From Athripsodes cinereus (lineage: Eukaryota; Arthropoda; Insecta; Trichoptera; Leptoceridae): 64,000 nt of DNA. Shown here one piece after another: positions 34,449-45,139 of this stretch; within the stretch, counting starts at the first letter, position 1, and each line of letters starts with the position of its first letter. The stretch is taken from NCBI GenBank assembly GCA_947579605.1, contig OX388325.1, positions 1,979,572-2,043,571 of the forward strand. Reading direction: 5' to 3'. The notes beneath the pieces were generated by a model. It searched no databases and was not told where the DNA came from. It saw only the letters and a list, made by a program, of their open reading frames with translations. The translations under genes were made by a program, and so were the position numbers.

Positions 34449-35090
34449 AAAAGCAAAGGATAGATGAGAGTGGAAGAGACTTTTGGATCCAGCCAAGACC
34501 CACCCAGGGCTGTTGAATGATGGTGATGAAGAAGCAGAGGTAGGTGTTTGTAAAATACGAGTATCACATATACCTAAGATAATGAACATTATTGAATTCT
34601 ACAAAAATATTTTAATTCAAAGGAGGATAGTATACTATACCCTCACGCCATGTGCCAGGAGGGGTAGGCAGAGAGAACGGAACGCCATATAGATCTATCC
34701 TTACATACTTCTTTCGCTTCCTCTACATTCATCCAGTTTCTCATACATGCACGCCGATTTCTCTTACTCAGTACGCGTCCGTCCTTAAGAATTTGGTCCA
34801 CGTGGTTCTTGGACGTCCGCGCTTCTTCACACCCCTTCTTTCAGATAAATACATCCTCTTCGTCATCCTTTCATCTTGCATTCGCTCAACATGTCCAAAC
34901 CATCTCAACTTGTTTACACGCATTCTGTCCACAACACTCTTCTCACATCCGCTCATTCTCCTGATATCCTCATTCTTTACTCTATCTCACAACGTTTTAC
35001 CAACCATTCTTCTCAGTGAACGCATCTCCACAGCATTTATTCCACTCTCATCCTTTTTCAACCACGTCCAAGTTTCGCTTGCAAAGGAGG
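34449..35090. pseudogene. Two LINE C-terminal scraps
   Basis: 34449-34510 (+) reads EWKRLLDPAKTHPGL-like, the end of a LINE protein. 34628-35090 (-) repeats the 664-1107 fragment ([28 protein letters not shown]). Confidence 0.65.
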
Positions 35091-35505
35091 ATATACCTAC
35101 TTGTTTAAAAGAAGGGGTGTGAGGAAGAGCTTGAAATTCAAAAGGTTAGATAGGTATATCAATTTGAAAAAATACGTGATTTTATTAATTTGTCATAGGA
35201 TTAAAAAAAAACATGCTCAACTTATTAAAGATCTTCTAGGTCTTTTGACATTTAATTAGGAGTCACTGTCAGCAACATAATTTGAACTCTGGATCTTTCG
35301 ATTGAAAATTTAAAACGTTTCCGTCAGACTGCGAGGATCATCACAATGATTAATTAGGATTTTTAAAATAAAATAAAAAAAAAAATATTATAATAAAATT
35401 TATTAAGAATATAAATGCAATTCATATATTTATAGGTAGGCATTATAATATTTCATTATTATTATTATGTGTAATAACAGAATTATAAAAATATCTATAC
35501 AAGTA

Positions 35506-36054
35506 CAGTCGATTCCACTTAATTGGCACAACCGCTTATTTGGGACAAACCTCAAAGAGCAGAAACCATTAGTAAATTTATATGTTTAATTGGGACAACA
35601 TTCCGCTTAATTGGGACAGTAAATTTAAGATCACAGCACATATTATGCTACACATATTCTCAAGAAAAAATATGTACAAAGAATTTGATATGATGCGTTA
35701 TGTCACAGCTGATTATATTACATATTTGTTATTTATATGATAATTTATATTACCTATATGTAATTTACAGTTTCCAAGAGTTTATAAAATAAAATTATTG
35801 AAAAAAAATGCATTGTTTAATTTTATGTGTGTATTACTGGTTAATGGCCTTAGCTCCAAAACCAAATAACTACTACTACTACTATACCATCACGGCATAT
35901 CCCACAAGTGGGGTAGCCAGCAGATCAGCTGCACGTAAGATTCATGCAAACTTTCCAAACAAACCAAATAAATGTATTGAAAAAAATGTGAAATTCGCTT
36001 AATTAGGACAAAATGCCCAAATCCCGATATGTCCCAATTAAGCTGAATCGACTG
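35506..36054. mobile_element. pogo-like MITE, copy 1
   Basis: TIR CAGTCGATTCCACTTAATTG and complement (AATTAAGCTGAATCGACTG), flanked by TA on both sides. It contains a family A retroposon at 35871-35955. 35100-35500 is AT-rich with nothing recognised. Confidence 0.7.
35871..35955 (-). mobile_element. Retroposon family A with target duplication
   Basis: The (TAG)n tail on the left is next to AACCAAATAA. The same ten bases follow the right end. The sister pogo-like copy at 50.5 kb has an uninterrupted site. Confidence 0.7.
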
Positions 36055-36229
36055 TACATAGTTTATCTGTTTCTCTTACGACTAGTAATATAAAATCATG
36101 ATATATGGTAAAAATATGGTAAAATATATCAATAATGGTAAGTAATAGGTAAAAATGGTTGTTAAACAATCAACTTTTAAGCTTGTGTGAGGAAGAGAAA
36201 AATAGTAACAGTACTATTACTTATTAGAA

Positions 36230-36867
36230 GTAGAGATGCAATGAATATCAGGCAACTATTCGGTATTCTGCCTATTTGGCAACATTTTTACTAATCGGCC
36301 GAATACCGAATATTTAATAGTCTATTATTCGGTATTCTGCCGAATAGTTTAAATGTATGTTAGATATTTCTATGAATGAAGACAGCTTGGGTAAGAAAGA
36401 GAATGAAAGATGCTATGATAGCTGTGTGTAAGAGAGAGAAAGAGTGCTTGGATGGTTTGAGAATGGCCGAGCGAAACGAGTCGGCAGTCGTTACCTAGTC
36501 GTTGGTATAGTTGGTTGTATGAACGTGCATAAGTTTTTGTCGTTTACCTAGAATTGTCTGTAATATTGTAAATGTCGAATAAAAGGTTATATATTTCATA
36601 AAAACAGTCGTGTTTTAGTGTTTGCTCCTTCTCCCGATGAATATAGAGACAAATATAATATGTGGAACTGGAAGGAGCTAATAAAAGCTTGTAGATTGCT
36701 GCTATTTCATTGTCAGCTGCAGATGCATAATTTTATTAATCCTCAAATATCTAATTAATTAATTTAATTTGATACGGAGAGAAACAACATAATATTATTA
36801 TTGTTATTATTAATGTCGGAACAAAAAAAATTGAAAAAATGTACCTCGCTGCAAGTCTAGTACATAA
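36230..36867. mobile_element. AGAGATGCAACGAATA repeat with possible solo LTR inside
   Basis: 36232-36357 and 36652-36867 match 60170-60424. The intervening ~295 bp (TGTTAGATATTTC ... with AATAAA at 36579) is absent from that copy. It has the look of a solo LTR (starts TG, contains a poly(A) signal), but clean TG..CA ends and a duplication are not certain. Confidence 0.45.
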
Positions 36868-37204
36868 TATTGAAGTTTTACTTACCATTAAAACTTTTAT
36901 TATGTTCCTGCCTTATTTAAAACCATTGTTGAGAGAGCGCCGTCTGTTTTCTCGTGCGGTCGTGCCCAAATCACGTGATCCTAGTTCTTCCCCGCGCATT
37001 TTTCTCTGTCACCAGGCTGTCAACCTTAGTTTTTTATCTATGGTTGACTCTACTGTCTATGGTTCCTTTGTTTGACAGGCATTAGCTTCAACAGGCAGCC
37101 CTTGCCTTGGTTTTAAATAAGGCAGGAACATAATAAAAGTTTTAATGGTAAGTAAAACTTCAATATTATGTATCCGTAGCCGTTATTTAAAACCATTGTT
37201 GAGA
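36868..37204. repeat. DIRS terminal/internal complementary repeats
   Basis: A ~60-bp sequence (GAAGTTTTACTTACCATTAA ... GCCTTATTTAAAACCA) at 36868-36929 is repeated inverted at 37107-37167. TTATTTAAAACCATTGTTGA occurs directly at 36912 and 37183. This fits the inverted-terminal plus internal-complementary-region architecture of DIRS elements. Confidence 0.6.
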
Positions 37205-37266
37205 TTTGTTTGTTATCGCCTGGTGACATTGAATTGACACGCTAATGTGATGACTGATTTAATATT

Positions 37267-39708
37267 CTATTCCACCGGTTGGAATAGTGGTGCGATCGAA
37301 GAAGATGAGATATTACCCTCATTTCTGATCTCTCTCCTGTAAAACTTGGCAAAAGTGTTGGCGCTTTGCCAGTTTCCTCTTGACAATATGTCGTCTAACT
37401 TAAAGTTTTCCAGCCAGTTTAAGGATGCCACTGCCGAGCGTATACTCCCTGGAGTGCTTTCTATTCCTGCATTTTTAAGAATAGATTTGACCCAGTTTGC
37501 AATCTTACATCTTGTTGCTGGCTTTGGATTTGCGCTACCAGTAATAAACAAGGACCTTTTGGTATCTTCACCTGTCCTGAGATCTCTAGAGAGATCCATC
37601 ACCTTTTTAATCCAGTATACAGGACAGATATTCTTGTCCTTTCCCGCTTTTAATCTCCAACCTGACTGTCGATACGACAAGGTATCAGTTTTGGAGCCGT
37701 ATACTGGCCACAGTACTATATCCTCTTCGCTGATAATTATCCTGTCAGGGGTACAATGTAGTAAAGTTAAGTCCTGCACCCTCCGACCTGATGCCAGCAG
37801 AAGTAGGGCACAAGCTCTTCTATTTGCTTCATACAGGCTATCCTTATTAGGGGGGTTCTCTTTAAGCCACGAGAGAACTTGCCTTGGGTCCCATATAGGT
37901 GGTTTATCGCCTCTAGGCTTAGATAACTGAATTGCTTTCATCATTCTCTTAACGAGAGGGTGAGATGCTAGGTTTTGTGCTGTTGGTCTACAAAGGGTGG
38001 CTACCACAGATTTATGTAAGAGAATTGTATTAGGTGATAGTTTCCACTTTAGGTGTAGGTCAGAAAGAAACCGTGCTAAGTCTGATCCTCTTGGCTTTGC
38101 CACGTTGATACAATTGTTCTGGGCCCAGTTCTTCCAACGTTGCCAAGGTGCCTTGTATGAACTAAGAGTCGACGCTCTCCAACCTTGTCTGAGCAAGTGT
38201 TTTTGTTGGCTATTCCAATTACTCAATGACCTTTCCCACCCCCACACCTCCAAACTTCCAGTATCAGATGGTTCAGGAATGGAGGAGGTTTGCCGGTCGT
38301 GGTGTTCACCAGAACTGCTGACAAGTTGTCTATCCTCCTGGGAGGATCTGTCGCTCGATTCTTTAGGTCTCCCCTCCAGAAGACTTTGTGCCATTTTGGT
38401 GCTACCACCAGATATATGCCTTGGGCTTGATTCAGATGGTTCAATACTTGAGGCATCAGACAGGGGGGTGGAAACACCCAAGCTAGTCTGTGATTCCATG
38501 CTTGGCTGAATGCATTGTGGAATACTGCCTGCTTGTCGAGGTGGTCTAAGGAGACATATGCCTCTACCACGTGAGCTGTTTGGGAGGCAAACAGATCTAT
38601 TTCCGGGGTTCCCCATTCCCGAAATATTGTAGAGGTAGCTTCTGGAAGTAGATGCCATTCCGACGGTAGCTGCTGGCGAGACAGGCAATCCGCAATCCCG
38701 TTGAACCTTCCTGGCAAGTACTGTGCCTTTATTGTGATGGAGTGTTGATCCACCAGTTCTAGGAGAGTTCGAGTCAGGATCAAAAGAGCCCGTGACCTTG
38801 TTCCCCCTTCCTTGTTTATGTAGGATACCACTGTCCTGTTGTCGCACTGAACCATGAGACCCGAGTGCGCGAGGTGTTCGGCGTGTGGTGACAAGGCAGC
38901 CAGCACGCCAAGCATCTCCTTCTGATTGCAATGTAGGTTCTCTTGATGTGTTTTCCAAGTACCTTCCAGTTGTTGGTTGTTCAAGAGTGCTCCCCATCCT
39001 ACGTCTGAAGCGTCTGTCGTGAGCAGATTTATGTATGGGGGATGATGAATTAAAGATCTTTCGCTTATATTGTGTAGCCACCAACTTAGATCTTCCACTG
39101 CTTCTGCATTTAGAAGGAATCTTTGAAATTTTGGAAATTTCCTTAACTTCTGGCTGAGCATCTGGAGCCTTCTGCAATGTAATCTTCCCCGAGGGACGAC
39201 AAAGCTTGCGAAGTTTAAGAACCCCAAGAGTACTTGGGATTCGTTTAGGGACCACTTCTTTCTTTTCAACACTGACGAGAGATAAGCACTGGTCCTTTGT
39301 ACCTTGTCTTCCGGAAGCCATTTTTTGTTCTCCGCTGTTCCCCATTTCACCCCTAGAAAGTCGAGTTCTTGCGTAGGAACTAGAACGGACTTGGTATGTT
39401 GGATGCTCCACCCTAGATGTCTCAGAAAGAACACCAGCTCCTGGGCTTGTCCCTGTAGCACCTCGCGAGACTGATTTGTTATCAAAAAGTCGTCGAGGTA
39501 AACCACTATTCTGAATGATTTCCCTCTCAGGTATTCGGCCACCCAATTGGTCACTGTGGCGAATGTTTTTGGGGCTGAGCTGAGTCCGAATGGCAGACAA
39601 GTCATTTGAAAGAGGTTGTCTTGATAGATCAAGCGCAGGAATCTGCGATGAGATGTGTGAACTGGAATGTGGAAATAGGCATTGGATATATCCAGTTTTA
39701 TCATCCAA
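37267..39708 (-). CDS. DIRS tyrosine recombinase, in a long frame overlapping RT/RNase H
   Basis: The open frame has 813 codons. Only the last ~320 (from about NWNSQQKHLLRQGWRASTL) look like a recombinase: a core-binding region, then catalytic ASGRRVQDL (Arg), TPGSIRSAVAS (second Arg; His replaced by Ser/Gly context) and NTFAKFYRRE with the nucleophile Tyr at residue 790. The first ~495 codons overlap the RT/RNase H frame in another phase and are Ser/Arg-rich without a recognisable domain. Overlapping RT and YR frames are known in DIRS1. The true start is uncertain and may be near 38.2 kb. Confidence 0.8.
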   Translation of the reverse strand: MDDKTGYIQCLFPHSSSHISSQIPALDLSRQPLSNDLSAIRTQLSPKNIRHSDQLGGRIPEREIIQNSGLPRRLFDNKSVSRGATGTSPGAGVLSETSRVEHPTYQVRSSSYARTRLSRGEMGNSGEQKMASGRQGTKDQCLSLVSVEKKEVVPKRIPSTLGVLKLRKLCRPSGKITLQKAPDAQPEVKEISKISKIPSKCRSSGRSKLVATQYKRKIFNSSSPIHKSAHDRRFRRRMGSTLEQPTTGRYLENTSREPTLQSEGDAWRAGCLVTTRRTPRALGSHGSVRQQDSGILHKQGRGNKVTGSFDPDSNSPRTGGSTLHHNKGTVLARKVQRDCGLPVSPAATVGMASTSRSYLYNISGMGNPGNRSVCLPNSSRGRGICLLRPPRQAGSIPQCIQPSMESQTSLGVSTPLSDASSIEPSESSPRHISGGSTKMAQSLLEGRPKESSDRSSQEDRQLVSSSGEHHDRQTSSIPEPSDTGSLEVWGWERSLSNWNSQQKHLLRQGWRASTLSSYKAPWQRWKNWAQNNCINVAKPRGSDLARFLSDLHLKWKLSPNTILLHKSVVATLCRPTAQNLASHPLVKRMMKAIQLSKPRGDKPPIWDPRQVLSWLKENPPNKDSLYEANRRACALLLLASGRRVQDLTLLHCTPDRIIISEEDIVLWPVYGSKTDTLSYRQSGWRLKAGKDKNICPVYWIKKVMDLSRDLRTGEDTKRSLFITGSANPKPATRCKIANWVKSILKNAGIESTPGSIRSAVASLNWLENFKLDDILSRGNWQSANTFAKFYRREIRNEGNISSSSIAPLFQPVE

Positions 39709-39899
39709 TCTTCCGCCTGCAAGAATCCTGGAATTCGTTGCATATTTAAAAGCTGAAAGTTGCTTACCTTTGTATACCTGTTCAGTGGCCTTAGATTTAG
39801 CACAGGTCTTGTTGTACCATCTGCTTTGGGTACCAGGAACATTCTGGATACGAAGGAGGGCGATGGCTCTGCCTTCTCTATTATTCCCAGGCGTAACAT
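38223..39899 (-). CDS. DIRS reverse transcriptase / RNase H polyprotein (N-terminus in gap)
   Basis: 558 residues visible; the frame is open into the gap, so the first Met is not the start. RT: LKLDISNAYFHIPVH-type motif A (Asp70 region), LPFGLSSAPKTF (102-113) and YLDD (134-137). RNase H: TTDAS (Asp296), KEML (Glu328), QCDN (Asp353) and GIADCLSR (Asp404), so all four acidic catalytic positions are present. The C-terminal PEIDLFAS ... FPPPCLMPQVLNHL ... VAPKW block is the conserved DIRS extension. No stop or frameshift seen: possibly intact. Confidence 0.88.
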   Translation of the reverse strand: MLRLGIIEKAEPSPSFVSRMFLVPKADGTTRPVLNLRPLNRYTKVSNFQLLNMQRIPGFLQAEDWMIKLDISNAYFHIPVHTSHRRFLRLIYQDNLFQMTCLPFGLSSAPKTFATVTNWVAEYLRGKSFRIVVYLDDFLITNQSREVLQGQAQELVFFLRHLGWSIQHTKSVLVPTQELDFLGVKWGTAENKKWLPEDKVQRTSAYLSSVLKRKKWSLNESQVLLGFLNFASFVVPRGRLHCRRLQMLSQKLRKFPKFQRFLLNAEAVEDLSWWLHNISERSLIHHPPYINLLTTDASDVGWGALLNNQQLEGTWKTHQENLHCNQKEMLGVLAALSPHAEHLAHSGLMVQCDNRTVVSYINKEGGTRSRALLILTRTLLELVDQHSITIKAQYLPGRFNGIADCLSRQQLPSEWHLLPEATSTIFREWGTPEIDLFASQTAHVVEAYVSLDHLDKQAVFHNAFSQAWNHRLAWVFPPPCLMPQVLNHLNQAQGIYLVVAPKWHKVFWRGDLKNRATDPPRRIDNLSAVLVNTTTGKPPPFLNHLILEVWRCGGGKGH

Positions 39900-39900
39900 C

Positions 39901-40100
39901 NNNNNNNNNNNNNNNNNNNNNNNNNNNNNNNNNNNNNNNNNNNNNNNNNNNNNNNNNNNNNNNNNNNNNNNNNNNNNNNNNNNNNNNNNNNNNNNNNNNN
40001 NNNNNNNNNNNNNNNNNNNNNNNNNNNNNNNNNNNNNNNNNNNNNNNNNNNNNNNNNNNNNNNNNNNNNNNNNNNNNNNNNNNNNNNNNNNNNNNNNNNN
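39901..40100. other. Assembly gap (200 N)
   Basis: A round 200-N run, probably a placeholder of unknown true size. It cuts the DIRS RT frame; sequence to the right is unrelated repeat. Confidence 0.95.
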
Positions 40101-40740
40101 AAACCGTTACGGTATATTTCTAAAGTGGGGTGCCAGCAGACTAACTGCATGTAATGAACAACCTATTGTACTCTTTGTAGCATAAAAAATAAAACATTCA
40201 GGATGCATGGCATATCTCATTGCTGAAGTAAATGTGTCCTATGGCCGTAAGAGCGCCCTTTTTTTTCACAAAACGGCGCTTTACAAATCATCCAAATAAT
40301 AATAATAAATAATAATAAATAAATAAATAAATAAAACTTTATTGACCATAATCTTACACAAATACATAAACAATAAAATACAACATTACAAAACGTGACA
40401 ATTAACAAAATTTGGCCAAAAGGCGGACTTGTTGCTAGGCAACGTCTTCCAGTCAACCTTAAAAATAAAAATAAAAAAAAGTAGGTCTATGCCTACCCAA
40501 AATAATAAAAAAAGAAAAGAAATAATTAAAAATATAGGAACCCAAAGAGAAGAAATTTTAAATTTATAAATAAATAATCTAATTTATACATACATAATTA
40601 ATACACAGATACAATAAATAATAATACATACATACATAAGATAAGATAAAATACTTTAATAAAAACAAATTAAACATGTGATACATGTGCAAAACAATTA
40701 TTGAAACTTGCATTTCAGAAATAAGTATTAATATTAATAA
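40101..40740 (-). mobile_element. Family A scrap and LINE 3' tails
   Basis: 40120-40230 is a degraded family A copy. 40325-40470 is a minus-strand LINE 3' end (GTTGCTAGGCAACGTCTTCC, TTTATTG). 40471-40740 is low-complexity (AATA)n. Confidence 0.5.
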
Positions 40741-40790
40741 ATAAAATAAAATAGATAAAATAGATATCTGTGCACTCCTGGTGAGGACAA

Positions 40791-40816
40791 GGGAGAGGGG
40801 GGGGAGGGGGGGAAAG
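40791..40816 (+). other. G-rich tract (possible G-quadruplex)
   Basis: GGG, then runs of eight and seven G separated by single A, then GG. Striking in this AT-rich context. 40817-41138 holds one repeat shared with 9265-9395 (40950-41085) and nothing else. Confidence 0.5.
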
Positions 40817-41138
40817 GAAAAAGAGCTCTTTATTAAGTGTCAATAATGGCCGGTTCCAATATCCTATCTTTGAAAACTATCTGCGATAAATAATTAAGGT
40901 CTATCTATCTATAACTTGCGTGTCAATAAACTAAAGTTTGAAAAAACCAATGAGACATCTGAATTGGAGAACCATGTTTACACAATGTAACATTGTGCAA
41001 AATCTAATCGGAAGAAGTGAGGAAGGCGTCCCAAAACTTACAAATTGGCTCTAGGCTGGCTTAAGTGATCACTATCGGTGTCTGGTGTATTCTCACTGTC
41101 TTGATAATCATAAGGTCCACCAATCGAGACATATTTAA

Positions 41139-41765
41139 CACTACAGTGCTCGCGTGGGTGACATGTGTCACCCACTATGTAAAATTGATAAATGATTTCT
41201 GAACGCACTGCAATACAATTCTGTTCTTTAAGATATTCCTCAAATATGAGACATACTTCCCATCAGCAGCACAACAGTCGTCACAGCGCATTTACAGCTG
41301 CGCAATATAGCTACAAAGTTCTTGGGTGACGCATGTGCCCCACGCGAGCTCTCGAGAAACGAAATATCACGAGTGAAATACATACTTATTTTGTACGTAA
41401 GTTGTTATTTTCCCGATAGCGATGATATTATGATTGAACAGTAAGGATATAATATAAAACATTATAATGAGACAAGTTTTTTGATAATTTATAATGTTCC
41501 TATAGTTCAAAACGGTGCTGATCTCAACAAGTCCAAAATATGTTATTTTTATAGAAGTTTATTGTTTTGTTCATAATTATAAAATCTAAGACAATTTATG
41601 TTGACCTTTAACTGTATATGGTAAAGATAAAGCTGATGTATAATATAATAACTTGTTTTTCTGAATACCGTTAACTTTAATACTCAAAATTTCTTATGGT
41701 AATGGGTGACACATGTGCCCCGCGCGAGCACTCAATGAGTACTTGAAGGCGCGAGTACTGTAGTG
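41139..41765. mobile_element. piggyBac-type MITE (CACTACAGT ends)
   Basis: TIR CACTACAGTGCTCGCG, mirrored with one mismatch, with TTAA at 41135-41138 and 41766-41769. Internal GGGTGACACATGTG words recur three times. Confidence 0.7.
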
Positions 41766-41967
41766 TTAATGCAAACCATAGAAATAACCATTTTTCGGGA
41801 TTTCATATTATAGATCTCGAAAAGATCACCAGTCTAAATGGTGCCGAAACAATTAAGTTTATCGGCTGCTAGTTCGACCCGTCAGTAACAAACGTTTATA
41901 ATATTAATAATTTTTATTTTTTTACTAGGTTTGAGCACAACGCGCAAATGACAAAACTAAAGTTTAA

Positions 41968-42570
41968 CCCTTAAATGCATGATTTTTTGTATTGCATTTA
42001 AAAACATGTTTTATGGTACAATTTGAGGTGTAGTTTTAGGTCAAAATAATTTAAAAAATCAATGACACAAAGAAAGTACATTTTTTAAAAGAAAATTAGT
42101 ATTTCTAATATAATCCGTAACTTTTTGCGTATTATCCATTATGGTATGAAGTAAACACTTAACTTTTTTATAAATACACGTCTTGGTAAAAGACGAAACA
42201 ATTGTCTACTCATTTATAAAATATAGTGTGTATTTATAAGAAAATTAGTATGATGGAAAATTCTATCATCGTGAATATGGTCTGTCAGCTAGAAAAATTA
42301 TTTTTTACAAAGTAATATGGAATTATATGTGTATGGAATTATAAAAACAATTATATTTTTTTGATTTTTGAAACAGATGAGAGATGGCTGAGAAATTAAA
42401 CAGTAAAACTTAGCAAAATACCAAAAACGTAAAACCTGCGCTATGACAATTACTACTAACACAAATCATAGACAAAAAGGTTGATTTAGTTTTTATTTTT
42501 ACTTGAATCTATATATTAACTCTTCAAATTGGTTTAATAAAAAAAAAAACCATCACGATGCATTTAAGGG
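41968..42570. mobile_element. piggyBac-type MITE (CCCTTAAATGCAT ends)
   Basis: CCCTTAAATGCATGAT at the left and ATGCATTTAAGGG at the right, with TTAA / TTAT flanks. It lies ~50 bp beyond the last recognised GST exon. Confidence 0.7.
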
Positions 42571-42619
42571 TTATATAAGACAAAGTGTTTGAAGATCATC
42601 TTGAGGGAACATTTCTTAC

Positions 42620-42840
42620 TTTTTAGCATTGTATATTTGTGGTAGCAAGCAGACATCTGCGATGGTGATCTTGTTGCCCACGCAGTAGTCTCCGGAAGTC
42701 TTTCTGGTGATGTCCTCTAGAGCTCCGAATCCCTTGTTGATCCAGAAATTAGAGAACTTCATAAATGCTTTCTCATCGGACAGCATGGGGATTTGTTTGA
42801 GACCTATGTTCTGAAGAGGCTGAATGCCTGAAGCGATCAT
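42620..42840 (-). CDS. GstZ: GstZ exon 4: helical C-terminal domain
   Basis: 221 nt ending in phase 2 at a GTAAGA donor (AAA-AA|GTAAGA). If unspliced the frame would stop at that TAA, giving a protein ending NAKK, short of the family length. Confidence 0.9.
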
Positions 42841-45077
42841 CTGAAAAAATAATTAATGATAAAGTAGGTACTACACTATACTGTACTATTGTCATAGCTT
42901 AAGGGGCCCCTTTAGCAAAAACGATAAAACATTCAATTTTCAACAAGTTTGGTACACTAACTCTCAAAACTTGTTGACCCTACGAACATTTTGATTTGAT
43001 AAAATATGAAAACAAATATTAATTACCAATATCAAACTTAAACTTAAAAAAAAAACTTGATTTTAGCTTCATAGTATTCGTTTATAAAAAAGCATATTTC
43101 TAAAAATCGAATTCGGGGGTGTGTTTGGTACATCAATGCAGGAGAATCCTGATTACAACTATAGAACAAAAAAAAAACTATTTTTTTTTTGTTTTTTTCA
43201 TGGATATTGACCGACTTAAAAAAAATTTTTTGATAAAATTTCTCATATTTTGAAACCAAAAATCACCACATGTACTTAATTTTATCTATACTAAAAAAAG
43301 TTTGCTTCAATCTATAGTATTTATATGCTTGATAGGATGAATAAAAAATATATATATTTTACAAATAATTTGTATTTTGATATAACAAAGAGAACCTAAA
43401 TAAATCTCATTAGTCTGCGATTTATTTATTTTTTAGTAAAAAACTAATATTGGTAATAAATATTTGATTTTTTATTTTATCAAATCTATAAATGTTCGCA
43501 AGGGTCAACAAGTTTTGGCAGTTTTTCTATCAAATTTGTTGAAAATAGAAAATTTTACCGTTTTTGCTAAACGGGGCCCTTAAGCTGTCAAAAATCACTT
43601 CCTTTGAATTTCACTGAATTTAGCATCTGACTCCTAAAACCCTTTCCCCTATGCATGTGCACGCAGCAGTGTATGTATGTTCTACTTTTTTTATTATTAT
43701 TATGTGTCCATGAGTACATTGTTGCCTGCATTTGCCTTTTTCATTTGTTTGCTTTATATTGTATTTTTGTTGATTTTAATAACCGGGTTAGTTGGAAGAC
43801 ATCGCATTTTAGCGATAAACTCGCCCTCTGTACATTGAATTGTATAAATGATATTTTCTATGTTAATTTGTATGTATTATTGTAAACAATGTACAGTGAA
43901 GAATAAAATAAATAAATAAATATCCCAAGTGTGGTAGGCAGAGAAAACTGAACGCCATATAGATCTGTCCTTACACACTTCTTTCGCTTCTCCTACATTC
44001 ACATAATTTCTCATGCACACACGTCGATTTCTCTTACTCAACAAGCGACCGTCCTAGTATACATATTTATATGTATTGTACGTATTAACAGAGGACCGGT
44101 GTGGCGCGGAGGCTAACGCACTTGCCTTTGAGTCACGAGGTCCCGGGTTCGATTCCTGGCCAGGGGAAAATGAAGAATGACCTTTTTCAGATTGTCCTGG
44201 GTCTGGGTGTCATGTATATGTGTTTAGTGTATTGTATATATGTGTATCGTCGTGTTAGTACCCATAATACAAGATTCATTTCTAAATTTGGGACTAGCTC
44301 GGTCTGTGTGAATTGTCTATACCTACATCTTATGTCTTATGTTATCTTATTTAAATCCTAAGGTAGGTACTACTACTATTATACCATCACGGCAAATCCC
44401 ACAAGTGGGGTAGCCAGCAGACCAGTCACATGCGGTAAACATACAAGCTGTCATTCCCATGCCAACAAAATATTAAGACATTCAGGATGGGTGGCAAAGC
44501 TCATCACTGTTGAATTTAAGATATAAAATATATTTATTTTTTCCAACACCTGCCTTTTACAGGACACCTGAAAACTAACGGAAAAGAGTGGGAGACCAAT
44601 TCATTAGCGGGTGCTCCACGGAAAATAATTATTGTGAAATTGATTGTCCACTAACCAAACTGATTTCCCTGACGTGAGACTTCTCCAGTTTGTCTGAAGG
44701 GTACAGAGGATGTGTGCCCGGATAACTCTCCTCTAGATAGTTCATTATATTCAGGGACTCTACTAGAGTCTTACCACCTGCAATTGATAACAAAGAAATA
44801 AATAATAAATATTCAATGAACAATAAAAATTAGAAAAAAATTAAAATTAGAAAATCAAAATTACAGATTCTATTATGATAAAACAATAGTAACAGATAGA
44901 CAAATACATCATAAAAGACCCGGTTTAGTATTGCATGATAAACGTAATAATAAAATAACGTACCTAATAGACATCGCTGTCCCAAATACACATAATATAC
45001 AAACAACCGTCGCAGAAAAAATACGTAAATATACAGAACTAACAGGAGAAATAAAAAATATTTGGCATTCTAGGTCC

Positions 45078-45139
<62 letters not shown>

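Larger units (their letters stand above)
36868..39900 (-). mobile_element. DIRS-type tyrosine-recombinase retrotransposon, 5' part lost in gap
   Basis: Carries RT/RNase H (38223-39899) and an overlapping tyrosine-recombinase frame (37267-39708), followed by a 3' region with complex terminal repeats (36868-37204). It inserted into the repeat at 36230-36867, whose uninterrupted copy is at 60.4 kb. The gag-like ORF, the start of RT and the other terminus would lie in or beyond the N gap. Confidence 0.85.

Noticed and set aside
34652..35122. 156-codon plus-strand frame
   Set aside because: Antisense to a recognisable LINE C-terminal relic on the minus strand.
37346..38509. Plus-strand frames of 194 and 170 codons over the DIRS element
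   Set aside because: Antisense shadows of the RT/recombinase genes.
39590..40185. Frames running through the N gap
   Set aside because: Artefacts of translating undefined bases.
44095..44165. Possible genuine tRNA gene (GAGTCACGAGGTCCCGGGTT region)
   Set aside because: Same head recurs at 31.4 and 32.4 kb with a conserved non-tRNA body, so it is SINE family 2.
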